This document shows, piece by piece, positions 1 to 9,341 of a stretch of 64,000 bases of DNA. The notes under the pieces were generated by a model that did no database searches, was not told the origin of the DNA, and saw nothing but the letters and a program-made list of their open reading frames with translations. This DNA is from Verrucomicrobiota bacterium (GTDB lineage: Bacteria; Verrucomicrobiota; Verrucomicrobiia; Opitutales; Opitutaceae): assembly GCA_019510185.1 (NCBI GenBank), contig JAEKKV010000011.1:186001-250000 (forward strand). Reading direction: 5' to 3'. Position 1 is the first letter of the stretch; each line of letters starts with the position of its first letter. The position numbers and the translations under genes were made by a program.

Positions 1-1550
1 CCGTCTCCGCCTCATGGTTTGTGAACGAAATGCGCGGGAAGATTCCCGCGGGCTTCGAGCTGGGGGCGATGAATTTCCCGGTTTTCGCGGACGGAATCAC
101 CGATCCCGCCACCCTCCAGACGCAGAGCGCCTATTATTTTCTCTTCGTCAACGGCGACCCGGCGCGCGAACGCGCCGCGGTGGATTTTTTCCGCTATCTA
201 ACCTCTCGCGCCGTCGCGGCTCGTTTTGCGCGGACGGTGGATTCGCCCGTGGCTCTGCGGGCGGTGCAGCCGGGTGACTATTCGCCGGCGATGCGGGACA
301 CCGCCACGTTGATCGCGCGCAGCCCGGCGTCCTTCGACGCGGCCCCGCCTGCCTCCGCCGCGCAGCTGGCCTTCATCAACCAGGCCATGACGGATGCGCG
401 GTATCGTCTGATGACCGGGCGCATCACGCCGCGCGAATTTGGCGAGCGCCTCGAGGCCGCCGCGGCTTCCGAGCGCGCCCGCCGTGCCGACCCCGACCGG
501 GTGGAAACGCGCCACGGTCTCGCGGCCGCGCTGCTCTTGCTGGTGTTGGCCGTGTTGATCGGCTGGATGGTTTGGGCGTGGTTTGTCCAAGGCCGACGCC
601 GGAACGGCGCCGATTCTTCCGCCGCGGAAAAAGGCGCTCGGAGATCGTTCTCCGCGGCGGCCTCCGAGCATCTCGGCCGGCTGCGGGGACCGATGGCGTT
701 TGGCTTCGTCGGGCCGGCGCTCGCGCTTTTCGGAGCGCTGGTGATTTTGCCGGGCCTCGTGTCGTTCGTCTGGGCCTTCACGCGCTGGGATGGCTTTGGC
801 GGGCGCACGCCGGCGGGACTGTTCAATTTCAAATGGCTCCTGCTGGAGAGCGACGTCTTCTGGTTCGCGCTTAAAAACAACCTCTACCTGATGATCGTGC
901 CCGCGCTGGTGGTCGTGCCGGCGGCGCTTTTTTTTGCGACGCTCATCCATCGCGGCGTCTGGGGAGCGGGCGTGTTTCGCGTGGTGTTTTTGTTTCCCAA
1001 TATGCTGGGCGGGATTGCGGCGACGCTCCTGTGGATGAGCGCCTACGATCCGCATGGCGGACTGGTGAACACCGCCCTCGTGAAGCTCGGATTCGATGGA
1101 TTCGACGGCTTTGCCTGGCTCTCGCAGGCGCACCTGTATGGCGCGCTGATCCCGATTTATCTGTGGATGGCGTGCGGCTTCAACCTCGTGCTTTATCTGG
1201 CGGCGATGGAGGGCATCCCGGACGATCTGTACGAGGCGGCGGAGCTGGAAGGCGCTTCGGAGGCGCGGCAATTTTTCACGATCACCCTGCCGCTGATTCG
1301 CGAGGTGCTGGTGATCTCCGCGGTGTTTCTCGTGATCGGCGGCCTGAACGCCTTCGAGATGATCTGGCTGCTCACGTCGCAAGATCCCGCGAGCGGATCG
1401 CACACGCTGAGCACGCTGATGGTTTCGACGATGTTTCAGGAGTTCCAGATCGGTCGCGCAACCGCGATCGCGGTGGTGATGTTCGTGCTCGTCCTCGTCG
1501 GCAGCGCGGCGGTGATGCGCGCGCTCAAGCGCGAGTCGGTTGAAATATAA
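1..1550 (+). CDS. Sugar ABC transporter: binding protein-permease fusion (5' partial)
   Basis: The reading frame is open from base 3 to the window edge, so the start lies outside. The first ~160 visible residues look like the C-terminal lobe of an extracellular sugar-binding protein (SASWFVNEM, then a hydrophobic-aromatic helix pattern). A single membrane segment follows (LLLLVLAVLIGWMVW), then a charged linker and a complete MalF-type permease with about six membrane helices. The permease carries the EAA loop (DLYEAAELEGASEA) that contacts the ATPase. The topology fits: a periplasmic binding domain, one helix back to the cytoplasm, then the permease. The gene lies 15 bases before a MalG-type permease, with which it should form the import channel. 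No ATPase is visible in the window. The family is clear; the substrate is unknown. Confidence 0.88.
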   Translation, partial: VSASWFVNEMRGKIPAGFELGAMNFPVFADGITDPATLQTQSAYYFLFVNGDPARERAAVDFFRYLTSRAVAARFARTVDSPVALRAVQPGDYSPAMRDTATLIARSPASFDAAPPASAAQLAFINQAMTDARYRLMTGRITPREFGERLEAAAASERARRADPDRVETRHGLAAALLLLVLAVLIGWMVWAWFVQGRRRNGADSSAAEKGARRSFSAAASEHLGRLRGPMAFGFVGPALALFGALVILPGLVSFVWAFTRWDGFGGRTPAGLFNFKWLLLESDVFWFALKNNLYLMIVPALVVVPAALFFATLIHRGVWGAGVFRVVFLFPNMLGGIAATLLWMSAYDPHGGLVNTALVKLGFDGFDGFAWLSQAHLYGALIPIYLWMACGFNLVLYLAAMEGIPDDLYEAAELEGASEARQFFTITLPLIREVLVISAVFLVIGGLNAFEMIWLLTSQDPASGSHTLSTLMVSTMFQEFQIGRATAIAVVMFVLVLVGSAAVMRALKRESVEI

Positions 1551-1565
1551 GTCGCCGGAAACCGC

Positions 1566-2405
1566 ATGAAAATTTCCCGCATCCTGATCTTCGCCGCGTT
1601 GGCGGGCTACCTGGCCTGGGTGGTGTTTCCCATGGCCTGGGTGGCGTATTCCTCGCTCAAAACCGACGAGGCGGTCTTCCGTGACACGTTCGCCCTGCCG
1701 CCGCTCGATGCGCTCCAGACCGACAACTATGCGCGCGCCTGGCGCGAGGCGCGGTTCGGCGATTATTTCTTCAACTCGGCGCTGGTCACGGTTTCCTCCG
1801 TCACGCTCATCGTGCTTTTTGGGGCGATGGCGGCCTATGCGCTGGCGCGGTTTTATCATCCGCTGGGGCGGGCGACATTTTGGCTGTTTCTCGCGGGCCT
1901 GATGATCCCGGTGCAGCTTTCCATCGTGCCCTTGTTTTTCGAGCTGCGGGCGCTCGGGCTGCTCAACTCGAAGGTCGGGCTCATTCTCGTTTATACGGCG
2001 AATGGCCTGCCCTTCGCGATTTTCATTCTGGCGGGTTTTTTCAAGGCACTGCCGCGCTCGTTGTATGAGGCGGCGGTGGTGGACGGTTGCACGGAGATCT
2101 CGGCGTTCTGGCGCGTCATGCTGCCGCTGGCGAAACCCGGGTTGGTGACGGTGGCGATTTTCCAGTTCATCGGCATCTGGAAGGAATATTTTTTCGCCTT
2201 CATGTTCACGAGCGGCGATGCGGGGGCCGGCGCGCGCACCTTGCCGCTCGGATTGGCCAACCTTTCCATCACATCGCAATACCGTAGCGATTACGGCATG
2301 CTGTTCGCCGGTCTGGTGATGGTGACCCTGCCAATCCTCGTCGTTTTCGTCGCGCTGCAAAAACATTTGGTGAAAGGCGTGACGGCCGGCGCGGTGAAGG
2401 GTTGA
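1566..2405 (+). CDS. Carbohydrate ABC transporter permease (MalG type)
   Basis: A 279-residue inner-membrane permease of the carbohydrate (CUT1) class. It starts with a membrane helix (residues ~5-27), has a periplasmic stretch to about residue 75, and then the core helices. The EAA coupling motif is SLYEAAVVDGCTEISAFWRV at about residues 163-182. Length and order match MalG homologues. It begins 15 bases after the fused binding protein-permease, so the two are one transcription unit and probably form a heterodimer. As usual in this class, the ATPase could be a shared multi-sugar subunit encoded elsewhere. The sugar cannot be read from the sequence. Confidence 0.93.
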   Translation: MKISRILIFAALAGYLAWVVFPMAWVAYSSLKTDEAVFRDTFALPPLDALQTDNYARAWREARFGDYFFNSALVTVSSVTLIVLFGAMAAYALARFYHPLGRATFWLFLAGLMIPVQLSIVPLFFELRALGLLNSKVGLILVYTANGLPFAIFILAGFFKALPRSLYEAAVVDGCTEISAFWRVMLPLAKPGLVTVAIFQFIGIWKEYFFAFMFTSGDAGAGARTLPLGLANLSITSQYRSDYGMLFAGLVMVTLPILVVFVALQKHLVKGVTAGAVKG

Positions 2406-2473
2406 GCGGGTGTGTGTTAGTGCTGGATTGCGCGTGGGGCTGGAGCTACACATCTTTCTTTTCCCGCTCCGCC

Positions 2474-4870
2474 ATGTTTTCGCACGAAGACCCCCGCGTT
2501 CCATCAAATGTCTCTCCTTTGAGCGGAGACCGGGGCGAATTGCTGGAATGGCTCAAGCACGCCCTCGACGAACACGCCATCGTCGCGGTCACCGATGACC
2601 ACGGGGTGATTGTTTATGCCAACGACCGGTTTTGCGAAATCTCCGGCTACACCCGCGAGGAACTGGTCGGCCAGACGCACCGGGTGGTGAAGTCGGAGGT
2701 GCATCCGCCGGAATTTTTCGCCGATCTCTGGCACACCATCACGGCCGGACGCGTCTGGCATGGCACGATCTGCAATCGCGCCAAAAACGGCGGCCATTAC
2801 TGGGTGGAGAGCACCATCGTGCCATTGCCCTCCGCCGATGGAAAACCGCGCGGCTACATCGCTCTGCGCACGGACGTCACCCAGCTGAAGCAGATCGAGG
2901 AATCCACCGCGCGTCTCGCCGCCGATCATGCGGGGCAGGCCGCGCAATTGAGGGCCGCGCGCACCCAGCTGCAGCTTTTTTTCGAGCATTCGCCCATCGG
3001 CCTGAGCTGGCGCGAGGTTAGCCCCGACGGCATGCCCGGAGCCAATATCGCGAACCAGCGTTTTTGCGAGCTGGTCGGCCTTTCGCCGGAGGAGGCGCGC
3101 GACATCGAAAATCTGCGCCGGGCCTCCGACCCCGTCGAGTGGGCGCGCCAGCAGGAGCTCACCGATGAAATTTACGCCGGCAAGCGCAGCAGTTTCACGT
3201 TGGAAAAGCGCTACATGCATCGCGACGGACGCATCGTGTGGGGCAATCTCACCGTCGTCATTCTCCGCGACGCCGCCGGACGCGTCAGCAATCACTTCGC
3301 GATGCTGGAGGATGTCACCGCGCGACATGCCGCCGAGCAGGAATTGCGACGCAGCGAGGCGCGCTGGCGCACCTATCTGCAGACCGCCAGCGAGATCCTT
3401 TACGCGATCACGCCCGAAGGGCTTTTCAAATTCGCCACCCAGGCTTGGACCGCCAAGCTCGGCCACGAAACCGAGGAGGTGGTCGGCCATTCCTACACGG
3501 AGTATGTCCATCCGGAGGACCTCCCGCGCTACACGCTTTTCGTTAACGAAACCCTCGAAAAAGGCACCAATCCGGGCAGCATCGAATACCGCGTGCGCCA
3601 CAAGGAAGGCCGCTGGATCTGGCATGCCTCGACCGGCTCCGCCTACACCGACCGCGATGGCCGCCGCGCCTTTTTCGGCGTCGGCCGCGACATCAGTATC
3701 CGCCGCCAGGCGCAGGAAGAACTCAAGGCGGCGCTCGCCAAGCGCGAGGAGCTGGAGCAGATCATCAACCGCTCGCCCTCGGTCGTTGTTTTGTGGAAGG
3801 CCGAGGAAAACTGGCCGGTTGAATACGTCTCCCAAAGCATCCGCCAGTTTGGTTATCAGCCGGAAGAATTCACCAGCCGCCGCTTGAGCTTCCGCGGCAT
3901 CACCCATCCCGCCGATCGCGAGCGGGTGGGGGCGGAAGTCGAGGCGCATGCCGCCACCGGCCATCGCGAGTACAACCAGGAATACCGCATCGTCTGCGCC
4001 GACGGCTCCGTGCGCTGGGTGGACGATCATACGGTCGTGCGTTTTAACGCCGAGGGGCTCGTCACCCATCACGAGGGCCTCATCACGGACATCACCGCGC
4101 GCAAGGATGCCGAGGATCGCGAACGCGATTTGCGCGAGCGCGATCTGCGTCTCGCCGGCGAAGTCCAGCACCACCTGCGGCCGCACGTGTTTCCTGACAT
4201 CGGCGAGGTCGAGATCGAGGCTCTTTCCCAGCCGTCCACCCACCTGGGCGGCGATTACTACGACGTGCTCCCGGTGGACGGACACCGCTGGGGGTTTGTC
4301 ATTGCGGATGTCGCGGGCAAAGGTCCCGCCGCCGCCCTCATGATGGCCGCATGTCGGGCCACCCTGCGCCTGTGCGCGGCGGGCGAGCCGAGCGCTTCCG
4401 TTGTCGTGAAGCGAGTCAACCGCGCGCTTTACGCCGACATGCCGCGCGGCATGTTCATCTCCCTTTTCTACGGTATTCTAGACCTCGATACCAATAAGCT
4501 CAATTACGTCCGCGCCGGCCACGAGCCCGCGCTGCTGCTGCGGACAGGCGCGGTCGCGCCGGAGCTGCTGGCGGCGGGCGGCCTCGCTCTCGGCTTCGAC
4601 GAGGGACCGGTTTTCGACGCCACGCTCCAGGAGGGCGAGGTCGTGCTGCACGCGGGCGATTTGCTCGCGCTTTACACCGACGGCATCACCGAGGCGACGA
4701 ACGCCGCCGGCGAGGAATTCGGCCGCGACCGCTTCGCCCAGGCGCTGGCGCGCCACGAACAGACGTCGCTTGCCCGAATGGTGGAGAAGCTGGATCGCTA
4801 CCTGCGCCAGTTCTCCGCCCTGGCTTCCCGCAACGACGATCGTACGCTCCTGCTCGTCCGCCCGCGCTAA
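2474..4870 (+). CDS. Multi-PAS SpoIIE/RsbU-type PP2C phosphatase
   Basis: A 798-residue soluble regulator with four consecutive PAS/PAC units (about residues 20-130, 155-275, 290-405 and 415-540) and a C-terminal SpoIIE-like PP2C phosphatase domain (about 565-795). The metal-binding acidic motif is GGDYYDV, followed by IADVAGKGPAAALMMA and, near the end, LYTDGITEA. Such proteins usually dephosphorylate anti-sigma-factor antagonists in partner-switching cascades. No antagonist or anti-sigma kinase gene is adjacent, so its target is unknown. I chose the ATG at 2474 because the PAS region begins shortly after it. An in-frame TTG at 2402 would overlap the upstream permease stop and add 24 low-complexity residues. 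Confidence 0.9.
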   Translation: MFSHEDPRVPSNVSPLSGDRGELLEWLKHALDEHAIVAVTDDHGVIVYANDRFCEISGYTREELVGQTHRVVKSEVHPPEFFADLWHTITAGRVWHGTICNRAKNGGHYWVESTIVPLPSADGKPRGYIALRTDVTQLKQIEESTARLAADHAGQAAQLRAARTQLQLFFEHSPIGLSWREVSPDGMPGANIANQRFCELVGLSPEEARDIENLRRASDPVEWARQQELTDEIYAGKRSSFTLEKRYMHRDGRIVWGNLTVVILRDAAGRVSNHFAMLEDVTARHAAEQELRRSEARWRTYLQTASEILYAITPEGLFKFATQAWTAKLGHETEEVVGHSYTEYVHPEDLPRYTLFVNETLEKGTNPGSIEYRVRHKEGRWIWHASTGSAYTDRDGRRAFFGVGRDISIRRQAQEELKAALAKREELEQIINRSPSVVVLWKAEENWPVEYVSQSIRQFGYQPEEFTSRRLSFRGITHPADRERVGAEVEAHAATGHREYNQEYRIVCADGSVRWVDDHTVVRFNAEGLVTHHEGLITDITARKDAEDRERDLRERDLRLAGEVQHHLRPHVFPDIGEVEIEALSQPSTHLGGDYYDVLPVDGHRWGFVIADVAGKGPAAALMMAACRATLRLCAAGEPSASVVVKRVNRALYADMPRGMFISLFYGILDLDTNKLNYVRAGHEPALLLRTGAVAPELLAAGGLALGFDEGPVFDATLQEGEVVLHAGDLLALYTDGITEATNAAGEEFGRDRFAQALARHEQTSLARMVEKLDRYLRQFSALASRNDDRTLLLVRPR

Positions 4871-4923
4871 CGCATACTTCGCGGGGTGCTTGCCGCTATC
4901 GCGGTCCTGTGTTTGCGTCCGGC

Positions 4924-6489
4924 ATGCGTTACGACGTGGTCATCGCCGGCGGTGGATTTGCGGGCGCCTATTGCGCGAAAACCCTCGGTCCGCTCCTCGG
5001 TCGCTCGGGAGAAAAGCGCGTGGCACTGATCGCCGAGCGCAACGTGCTGGTCTTCCAGCCGATGCTGGCCGAGGTCGCCGGTTCGTCCTTGGCGCCCTTT
5101 GACGTGGTCCATCCTCTCCGCCAGCTCTGCCGGCACGTCGACGTGCTGCAGGGGAATATCCAGGAGATCGATTGGGCGGGCAAAACCCTGCTGCTCGACG
5201 GCGGCCGCTTTACGCGCAACCACCCGGTCGGCTTCGACCAGCTCGTCCTTGCGCTCGGGAGCGTCACCGATCTCAGCCGCGTGCCGGGCATGACCGAGTA
5301 TGGCTGGCCGATGAAAAGCGTGTCCGACGCCATGCGCCTGCGTGCGGCTCTCATCAACCGGCTGGAGGAGGCCAATCTTGTGGACGACGAGGAGGATCGC
5401 ACGCGGTTGCTCACCTTTGTCATTGTGGGTGGCGGTTACACTGGTGTGGAGACGGCGGGCCAGATTCTCGATCTCGTGCAGGGCGCGCAACGTTACTACG
5501 TCAACCTCCGCGGCAAACCGCTGCGCGTCGTCCTCGTGCATGGACACGCCCACCTGCTGGCCGAGATCGGCCCCGAGCTGGGCGATTACGCCCGTCGCGT
5601 GTTGGAAAAACGCGGCATGGAAATGCGCCTGGACACCCGCGTGGCCGAGGTCACCGCGAGCCGGGTGGTTTTCGAAGGAGGGGAATCCATCGAGACGCAC
5701 ACGGTCGTCACCAGCGTCGGCAACGCCCCGCATCCCGTCGTGCTGGATTTGTGCCGGCAGCTCGGGATCACCGCCGACCGCGGCCGCGTGCCCACCGACG
5801 AGATGTTGCGCGTCCCCGGGCATGCCGGACTTTGGGCCGCGGGCGATTGCGCGGCCGTGCCGTGGAATGACCGGGGTGTAACCAAGGCTTCACCTCCCAC
5901 CGCGCAATTCGCCCTTCGCCACGGCCGGCAGCTGGGGCGCAATATCGCTCGCGTCTTCGCGGGCGAGCCGCCGAGGCCTTTTAAGTATCGCTATATGGGC
6001 CAGCTCGCGACCGTGGGCTCGCGGGCGGCCGTGGCTGAGCTTTTCGGATTTCGCTTCAGCGGATTTTTCGCTTGGTGGCTGTGGCGCACCGTCTATCTCG
6101 CGAAACTTCCGGGCGTGCTGCGCAAATTGCGCGTGATGACCGACTGGACCTTCGACCTGTTTTTTCCGCGCGATCTCAGCCTGGTGCTGCCCCCGCCCGA
6201 GGATCAGCTGCGTGGCATCCATCTGGCGCGTGACGAAAAACTGTTCAACCAAGGGGACAAGTGCCGGGCCTTTTTCTATGTGCGCAAAGGTTCCGTGGCG
6301 CTCTCGCAGGCGGGCGGCCCCGGCCGCGTGCTGCCGGCCGGCTCCGTCATCGACCGGGCTTTGCTGGACGACAGCGGCTGCTGGAGCTGCGGTGCATCGG
6401 CCGCCGAAAGCGCGGATCTGGTGGCGATCCGCGGACGTGCGTTGCAACTGTTGCAAACCGAGCTGCAGCTTTCCCGTCGCGGAGCGTGA
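4924..6489 (+). CDS. NDH-2-like FAD/NAD oxidoreductase with C-terminal CRP-like domain
   Basis: A 521-residue flavoprotein resembling type II NADH dehydrogenases, which pass electrons from NADH to quinone without pumping protons. An N-terminal FAD-binding motif (IAGGGFAGAYCAKTLG, residues ~7-22) and a second NAD-binding Rossmann motif (VIVGGGYTGVETAG, ~165) are present, as is the FAD motif around GLWAAGDCAAVPW. After the usual membrane-anchoring region (residues ~365-415), a further ~85 residues follow. They look like a truncated cyclic-nucleotide-binding fold (LFNQGDKCRAFFYVRKGSV). The ATG at 4924 puts the FAD strand in its normal position; a GTG at 4909 would add five residues. The gene stands alone on its strand, convergent with the beta-barrel gene. 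Confidence 0.85.
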   Translation: MRYDVVIAGGGFAGAYCAKTLGPLLGRSGEKRVALIAERNVLVFQPMLAEVAGSSLAPFDVVHPLRQLCRHVDVLQGNIQEIDWAGKTLLLDGGRFTRNHPVGFDQLVLALGSVTDLSRVPGMTEYGWPMKSVSDAMRLRAALINRLEEANLVDDEEDRTRLLTFVIVGGGYTGVETAGQILDLVQGAQRYYVNLRGKPLRVVLVHGHAHLLAEIGPELGDYARRVLEKRGMEMRLDTRVAEVTASRVVFEGGESIETHTVVTSVGNAPHPVVLDLCRQLGITADRGRVPTDEMLRVPGHAGLWAAGDCAAVPWNDRGVTKASPPTAQFALRHGRQLGRNIARVFAGEPPRPFKYRYMGQLATVGSRAAVAELFGFRFSGFFAWWLWRTVYLAKLPGVLRKLRVMTDWTFDLFFPRDLSLVLPPPEDQLRGIHLARDEKLFNQGDKCRAFFYVRKGSVALSQAGGPGRVLPAGSVIDRALLDDSGCWSCGASAAESADLVAIRGRALQLLQTELQLSRRGA

Positions 6490-6494
6490 CGCTG

Positions 6495-7808
6495 TCAGAA
6501 AGTGTGCTTCACGCCCACGCTCATCCGCCAGCAATCGTAGTCGCGGCCTTGTTTGTTGGCTACGAGCGAGTCGCTCCATTCTCGGCTGATGCCAGCCTCA
6601 AACCGGGTTTTTTCATCGAGCGCGCAGGTGACACCGATCGACGCGAGATAGATCCAATCATGGCGTAACGTGCTCAAAGTGCCTGGAGTGAGATCATCGC
6701 TGTTGTTGCCCTCGTGAAGATTGAGCCCGGTGGTTGTGTTCCAGGTTTTGTTCAGGGCGTGGCGCCACTGCAGGTCGTAAACGGAATCCTGGTAGGCGCC
6801 GCGTCCGCCGGAGGAAAGCCAGCGATAACTTTTAAGGGAAAACGCGACGGCATCGGCGCGCCCGGGCGTCCAAGTGGCGGAACCTTCTGCGTAAGGCGCG
6901 GATTTTGTGCGGTCGAAACCCGGCGCGACCGCGGCGCCGTAGTGGCGAAAATCCGGACCGGCGAGAAAGGCGAACGTGAGCGCGGGGCCGATTTTGCCTT
7001 CGGCCCCGGCGAGCACGCGCAGCAGCCGGTTGGAGTCATTGTCGCGCACGCCCAGCTTGTCGGCCTGACCTTGCGCACCGGTGCGGATACCGCCGACCAG
7101 TGCACAGTCCTTGCGGACAAACCAGCCGGCGTCGGCGCCGGCCGACCATTCCGAGCGATCCACGTAATTGGCGTAGCCGGGCCGTCCTCCGGGGCCGGAG
7201 GTGGGAAGTTCGTGCGTATTGAAATCCTGAACACTCAAGGCGCCGACGCCGCGCACAAATCCGGCGTCGCCGAAGGCGCGGGTGAGTTTGCCGTTGAGTT
7301 TGGCGATATCCTGGGCGCGGCGCGCGCGTACCGGTTCGCCGCCGATCGCGGGGGCGTTGCCGAGACGGTTGAACACTGGTGATGTTTTGGTTCCGTCGGT
7401 TATCAAAAAACTGCCGCTGAGCGCGCCGCTCCATTCGCCGTTTTTGCCGCGCAGCGAAGCGGTGATCCGGTGGTCGTCATGATTCTCGGAACTCTGGGTG
7501 GCAAAACGGACGAGCTCGGGGGCGTAGCCGGCATCGAAAACGGAATCCGCCTGCTGCCATTTCACACCGAGCGCGGCCGAGAGACCGGTCACGACGGAGC
7601 CGGCGTGTGCGGGGGCGGTGGGCTTGCCGGGCGTGGCGAGCGGGGCGTTGTTTTGAAGAAAGACATTGTTGTCGTAGCCGAGGTGCGCACCCGCGGCGGC
7701 GCTGACGCTCCATGCCGGGACCGCCGCGGGCATGGTTGCGGCCGTGCCGGCGGGACCGGCGAACGGAAGAACAAAGACGGCGGGCAGAAGAGGGCGGAAG
7801 ACGTTCAT
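6495..7808 (-). CDS. Putative outer-membrane beta-barrel protein
   Basis: A 437-residue protein with an N-terminal signal peptide (hydrophobic stretch at residues ~6-25, Ala-rich cleavage region). The mature chain alternates polar and hydrophobic residues, contains many Tyr/Trp/Gly, and repeats short turns with Asn/Asp, as in transmembrane beta-strands. It ends in ...SVGVKHTF; a C-terminal Phe is the typical outer-membrane insertion signal. I do not recognise a named family; it looks like the uncharacterised 'outer membrane beta-barrel' proteins of Verrucomicrobiota and Planctomycetota. It is convergent with the oxidoreductase (5-base gap) and divergent from the yjjP-like gene, so it is probably monocistronic. 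The ligand or role is unknown. Confidence 0.75.
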   Translation of the reverse strand: MNVFRPLLPAVFVLPFAGPAGTAATMPAAVPAWSVSAAAGAHLGYDNNVFLQNNAPLATPGKPTAPAHAGSVVTGLSAALGVKWQQADSVFDAGYAPELVRFATQSSENHDDHRITASLRGKNGEWSGALSGSFLITDGTKTSPVFNRLGNAPAIGGEPVRARRAQDIAKLNGKLTRAFGDAGFVRGVGALSVQDFNTHELPTSGPGGRPGYANYVDRSEWSAGADAGWFVRKDCALVGGIRTGAQGQADKLGVRDNDSNRLLRVLAGAEGKIGPALTFAFLAGPDFRHYGAAVAPGFDRTKSAPYAEGSATWTPGRADAVAFSLKSYRWLSSGGRGAYQDSVYDLQWRHALNKTWNTTTGLNLHEGNNSDDLTPGTLSTLRHDWIYLASIGVTCALDEKTRFEAGISREWSDSLVANKQGRDYDCWRMSVGVKHTF

Positions 7809-8035
7809 GACGCCTTAGCATAGTCTTCGGTCGAAGTGCCTGCGGGGCGTTTTTTGGGATTGTTTGCGCGTGGGTTATCCGAACGAACGGGTTATATTTG
7901 CGTGCTGTTCACCAAAAAACGCAGAGGATGCCCGCAACAAGCCTGCTATGCTCGACCCCATGGATTGGCTCATTCGGTTTTCAAATGACGACGCGGTGAA
8001 CCCGCCGACCGCCCGGCGACGGGATGGCGGCGGAT

Positions 8036-8040
8036 GGAGG
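8036..8040 (+). promoter_or_regulatory. Shine-Dalgarno of the yjjP-like gene
   Basis: GGAGG lies 8 bases before the ATG at 8049. It decides in favour of this start rather than the in-frame ATG at 8034, which overlaps the motif. Confidence 0.7.
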
Positions 8041-8048
8041 ATCGGCGC

Positions 8049-8855
8049 ATGAGCACGGACACGAGTTCCTGGATCAAGGCCGATCAGCGCGAGATCACCC
8101 GCTTGTGCGCCCAGACGGGCGTCATGTTATTACAGCACGGCGCGGAAAGCGCGTTGGTGGAATCCGTGGCGCGGCGGCTTGGGCTGGCGCTGGGCATGGA
8201 TTCGCTCGAAGTCGCCCTCATGGCGAACGGCATCACCGTCACCACGATTTGCGAAGGACGGTGCCATACGACCGTCCGGCGAAACATCGACCGGGGCATC
8301 AACATGCACGTCGTCACGGAGGTTCAGCGCACCATGCTGCTCGCAGAGGAAAAACAGTTGGATCTCGCCGGCGTGGGAAGACGGCTCGGTGAGATCCAGC
8401 CGTTCCGTTACCCGCGTTTGCTGGTGTCGGTGATGGTGGGACTGTCGTGCGCGGCCTTTGCTCGGTTGGGGCTGCTGGCCCGCGGAGGGGAGGCGGATTT
8501 TGGCACCTTTCTGCTGACGTTTATCGCGAGCGGCGTGGCGATGCAGGTGAGGCAGTACCTGGCCCACCTGCATTTCAATCCGCTGGTCAATTTCGCGGCT
8601 GCCGCGTTCGTGGCCACCTCCATCGCCGCCCAGGGCGTGATTCATGGCTGGGTGGACAGCCCCAAGGTGGCCATGTCGGCGTGCGTGCTGCTCTTCGTGC
8701 CCGGCTTTCCGCTCATCAACGCGGTTTCCGACATGGTGAAAGGCTATATCAACACGGGGATCTCGCGCGGCGTGATGGCCGTGCTGCTGCTGCTCGCGTG
8801 CTGCGGCGGTATCATTTGCGCCATGACGGCATGGAACACCTGGACTTGGTTATGA
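8049..8855 (+). CDS. Threonine/serine exporter family, YjjP-type subunit
   Basis: A 268-residue membrane protein of the ThrE/YjjP family (DUF1212). The N-terminal ~110 residues are soluble and carry the conserved stretch LLQHGAESALVESVARRLG and the MANGITVTT region. About five membrane helices follow from residue ~115. In E. coli the equivalent protein works with YjjB to export small metabolites such as succinate, while the fused ThrE of corynebacteria exports threonine and serine. The stop codon overlaps the start of the next gene as ATGA, indicating coupled translation with its partner. The transported compound here is not determinable. Confidence 0.88.
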   Translation: MSTDTSSWIKADQREITRLCAQTGVMLLQHGAESALVESVARRLGLALGMDSLEVALMANGITVTTICEGRCHTTVRRNIDRGINMHVVTEVQRTMLLAEEKQLDLAGVGRRLGEIQPFRYPRLLVSVMVGLSCAAFARLGLLARGGEADFGTFLLTFIASGVAMQVRQYLAHLHFNPLVNFAAAAFVATSIAAQGVIHGWVDSPKVAMSACVLLFVPGFPLINAVSDMVKGYINTGISRGVMAVLLLLACCGGIICAMTAWNTWTWL

Positions 8856-9319
8856 ACTCTCTTCTCACGGTCTTGCAGGACTTCGGGCTCGCCGCCGTAC
8901 CGGCGGTGGGCTTCGCCATGATTTTCAATGTGCCGAAGCCGGCGTTGAAATACTGCGCGGTCGCCGGAGCCATCGGCCATGCGCTCCGCTTCAGCCTTTA
9001 TAAAATCGGGCCGCTGCCCGTCGAATGGGCCACGCTGATCGCGGCCTGCATCGTCAGCGTGATCGGCATCCATTGGGCGCAGAAATGGCGGGCGCATCCG
9101 AAGGTGTTCACCGTGGCGGCGATGATTCCGATGATCCCGGGCGTTTACGCCTTCACCGCGCTGCTGGCGGCGGTGGAGATCGAGCGCAAGGGCTTTAGTC
9201 CGGAGTTGCTCAAGACCGCGCTCGATAACGGCCTGAAGGCATTCTTCATCGTAGCCGCGCTGGCGGTGGGGCTGGCTCTTCCCGGGCTCCTCTTTTACCG
9301 GCGCCGGCCGGTGGTTTGA
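8852..9319 (+). CDS. Threonine/serine exporter family, YjjB-type subunit
   Basis: A 155-residue protein with four to five membrane helices, corresponding to the ThrE_2 (YjjB) half of the exporter. Recognisable features are the GFAMIFNVPKPAL helix near the N-terminus and the MIPMIPGVYAF loop around residues 90-101, characteristic of this family. The start codon overlaps the yjjP-like stop by four bases (ATGA). The pair therefore forms the split version of the exporter and should assemble as a hetero-oligomer in the inner membrane. Confidence 0.88.
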   Translation: MNSLLTVLQDFGLAAVPAVGFAMIFNVPKPALKYCAVAGAIGHALRFSLYKIGPLPVEWATLIAACIVSVIGIHWAQKWRAHPKVFTVAAMIPMIPGVYAFTALLAAVEIERKGFSPELLKTALDNGLKAFFIVAALAVGLALPGLLFYRRRPVV

Positions 9320-9341
9320 AGAGGGCGCCGGGTTGCCGCCC

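Noticed and set aside
198..2507. Long minus-strand open frame opposite the ABC permease genes
   Set aside because: It is antisense to clearly coding genes, rich in Arg/His/Gln, and shows no domain. GC-rich coding DNA often leaves such shadow frames.
7809..8048. Search for a promoter or small RNA in the divergent region before the yjjP-like gene
   Set aside because: AT-richer patches exist (GGGTTATATTTGCG), but no -35/-10 pair with 16-18 base spacing could be supported.
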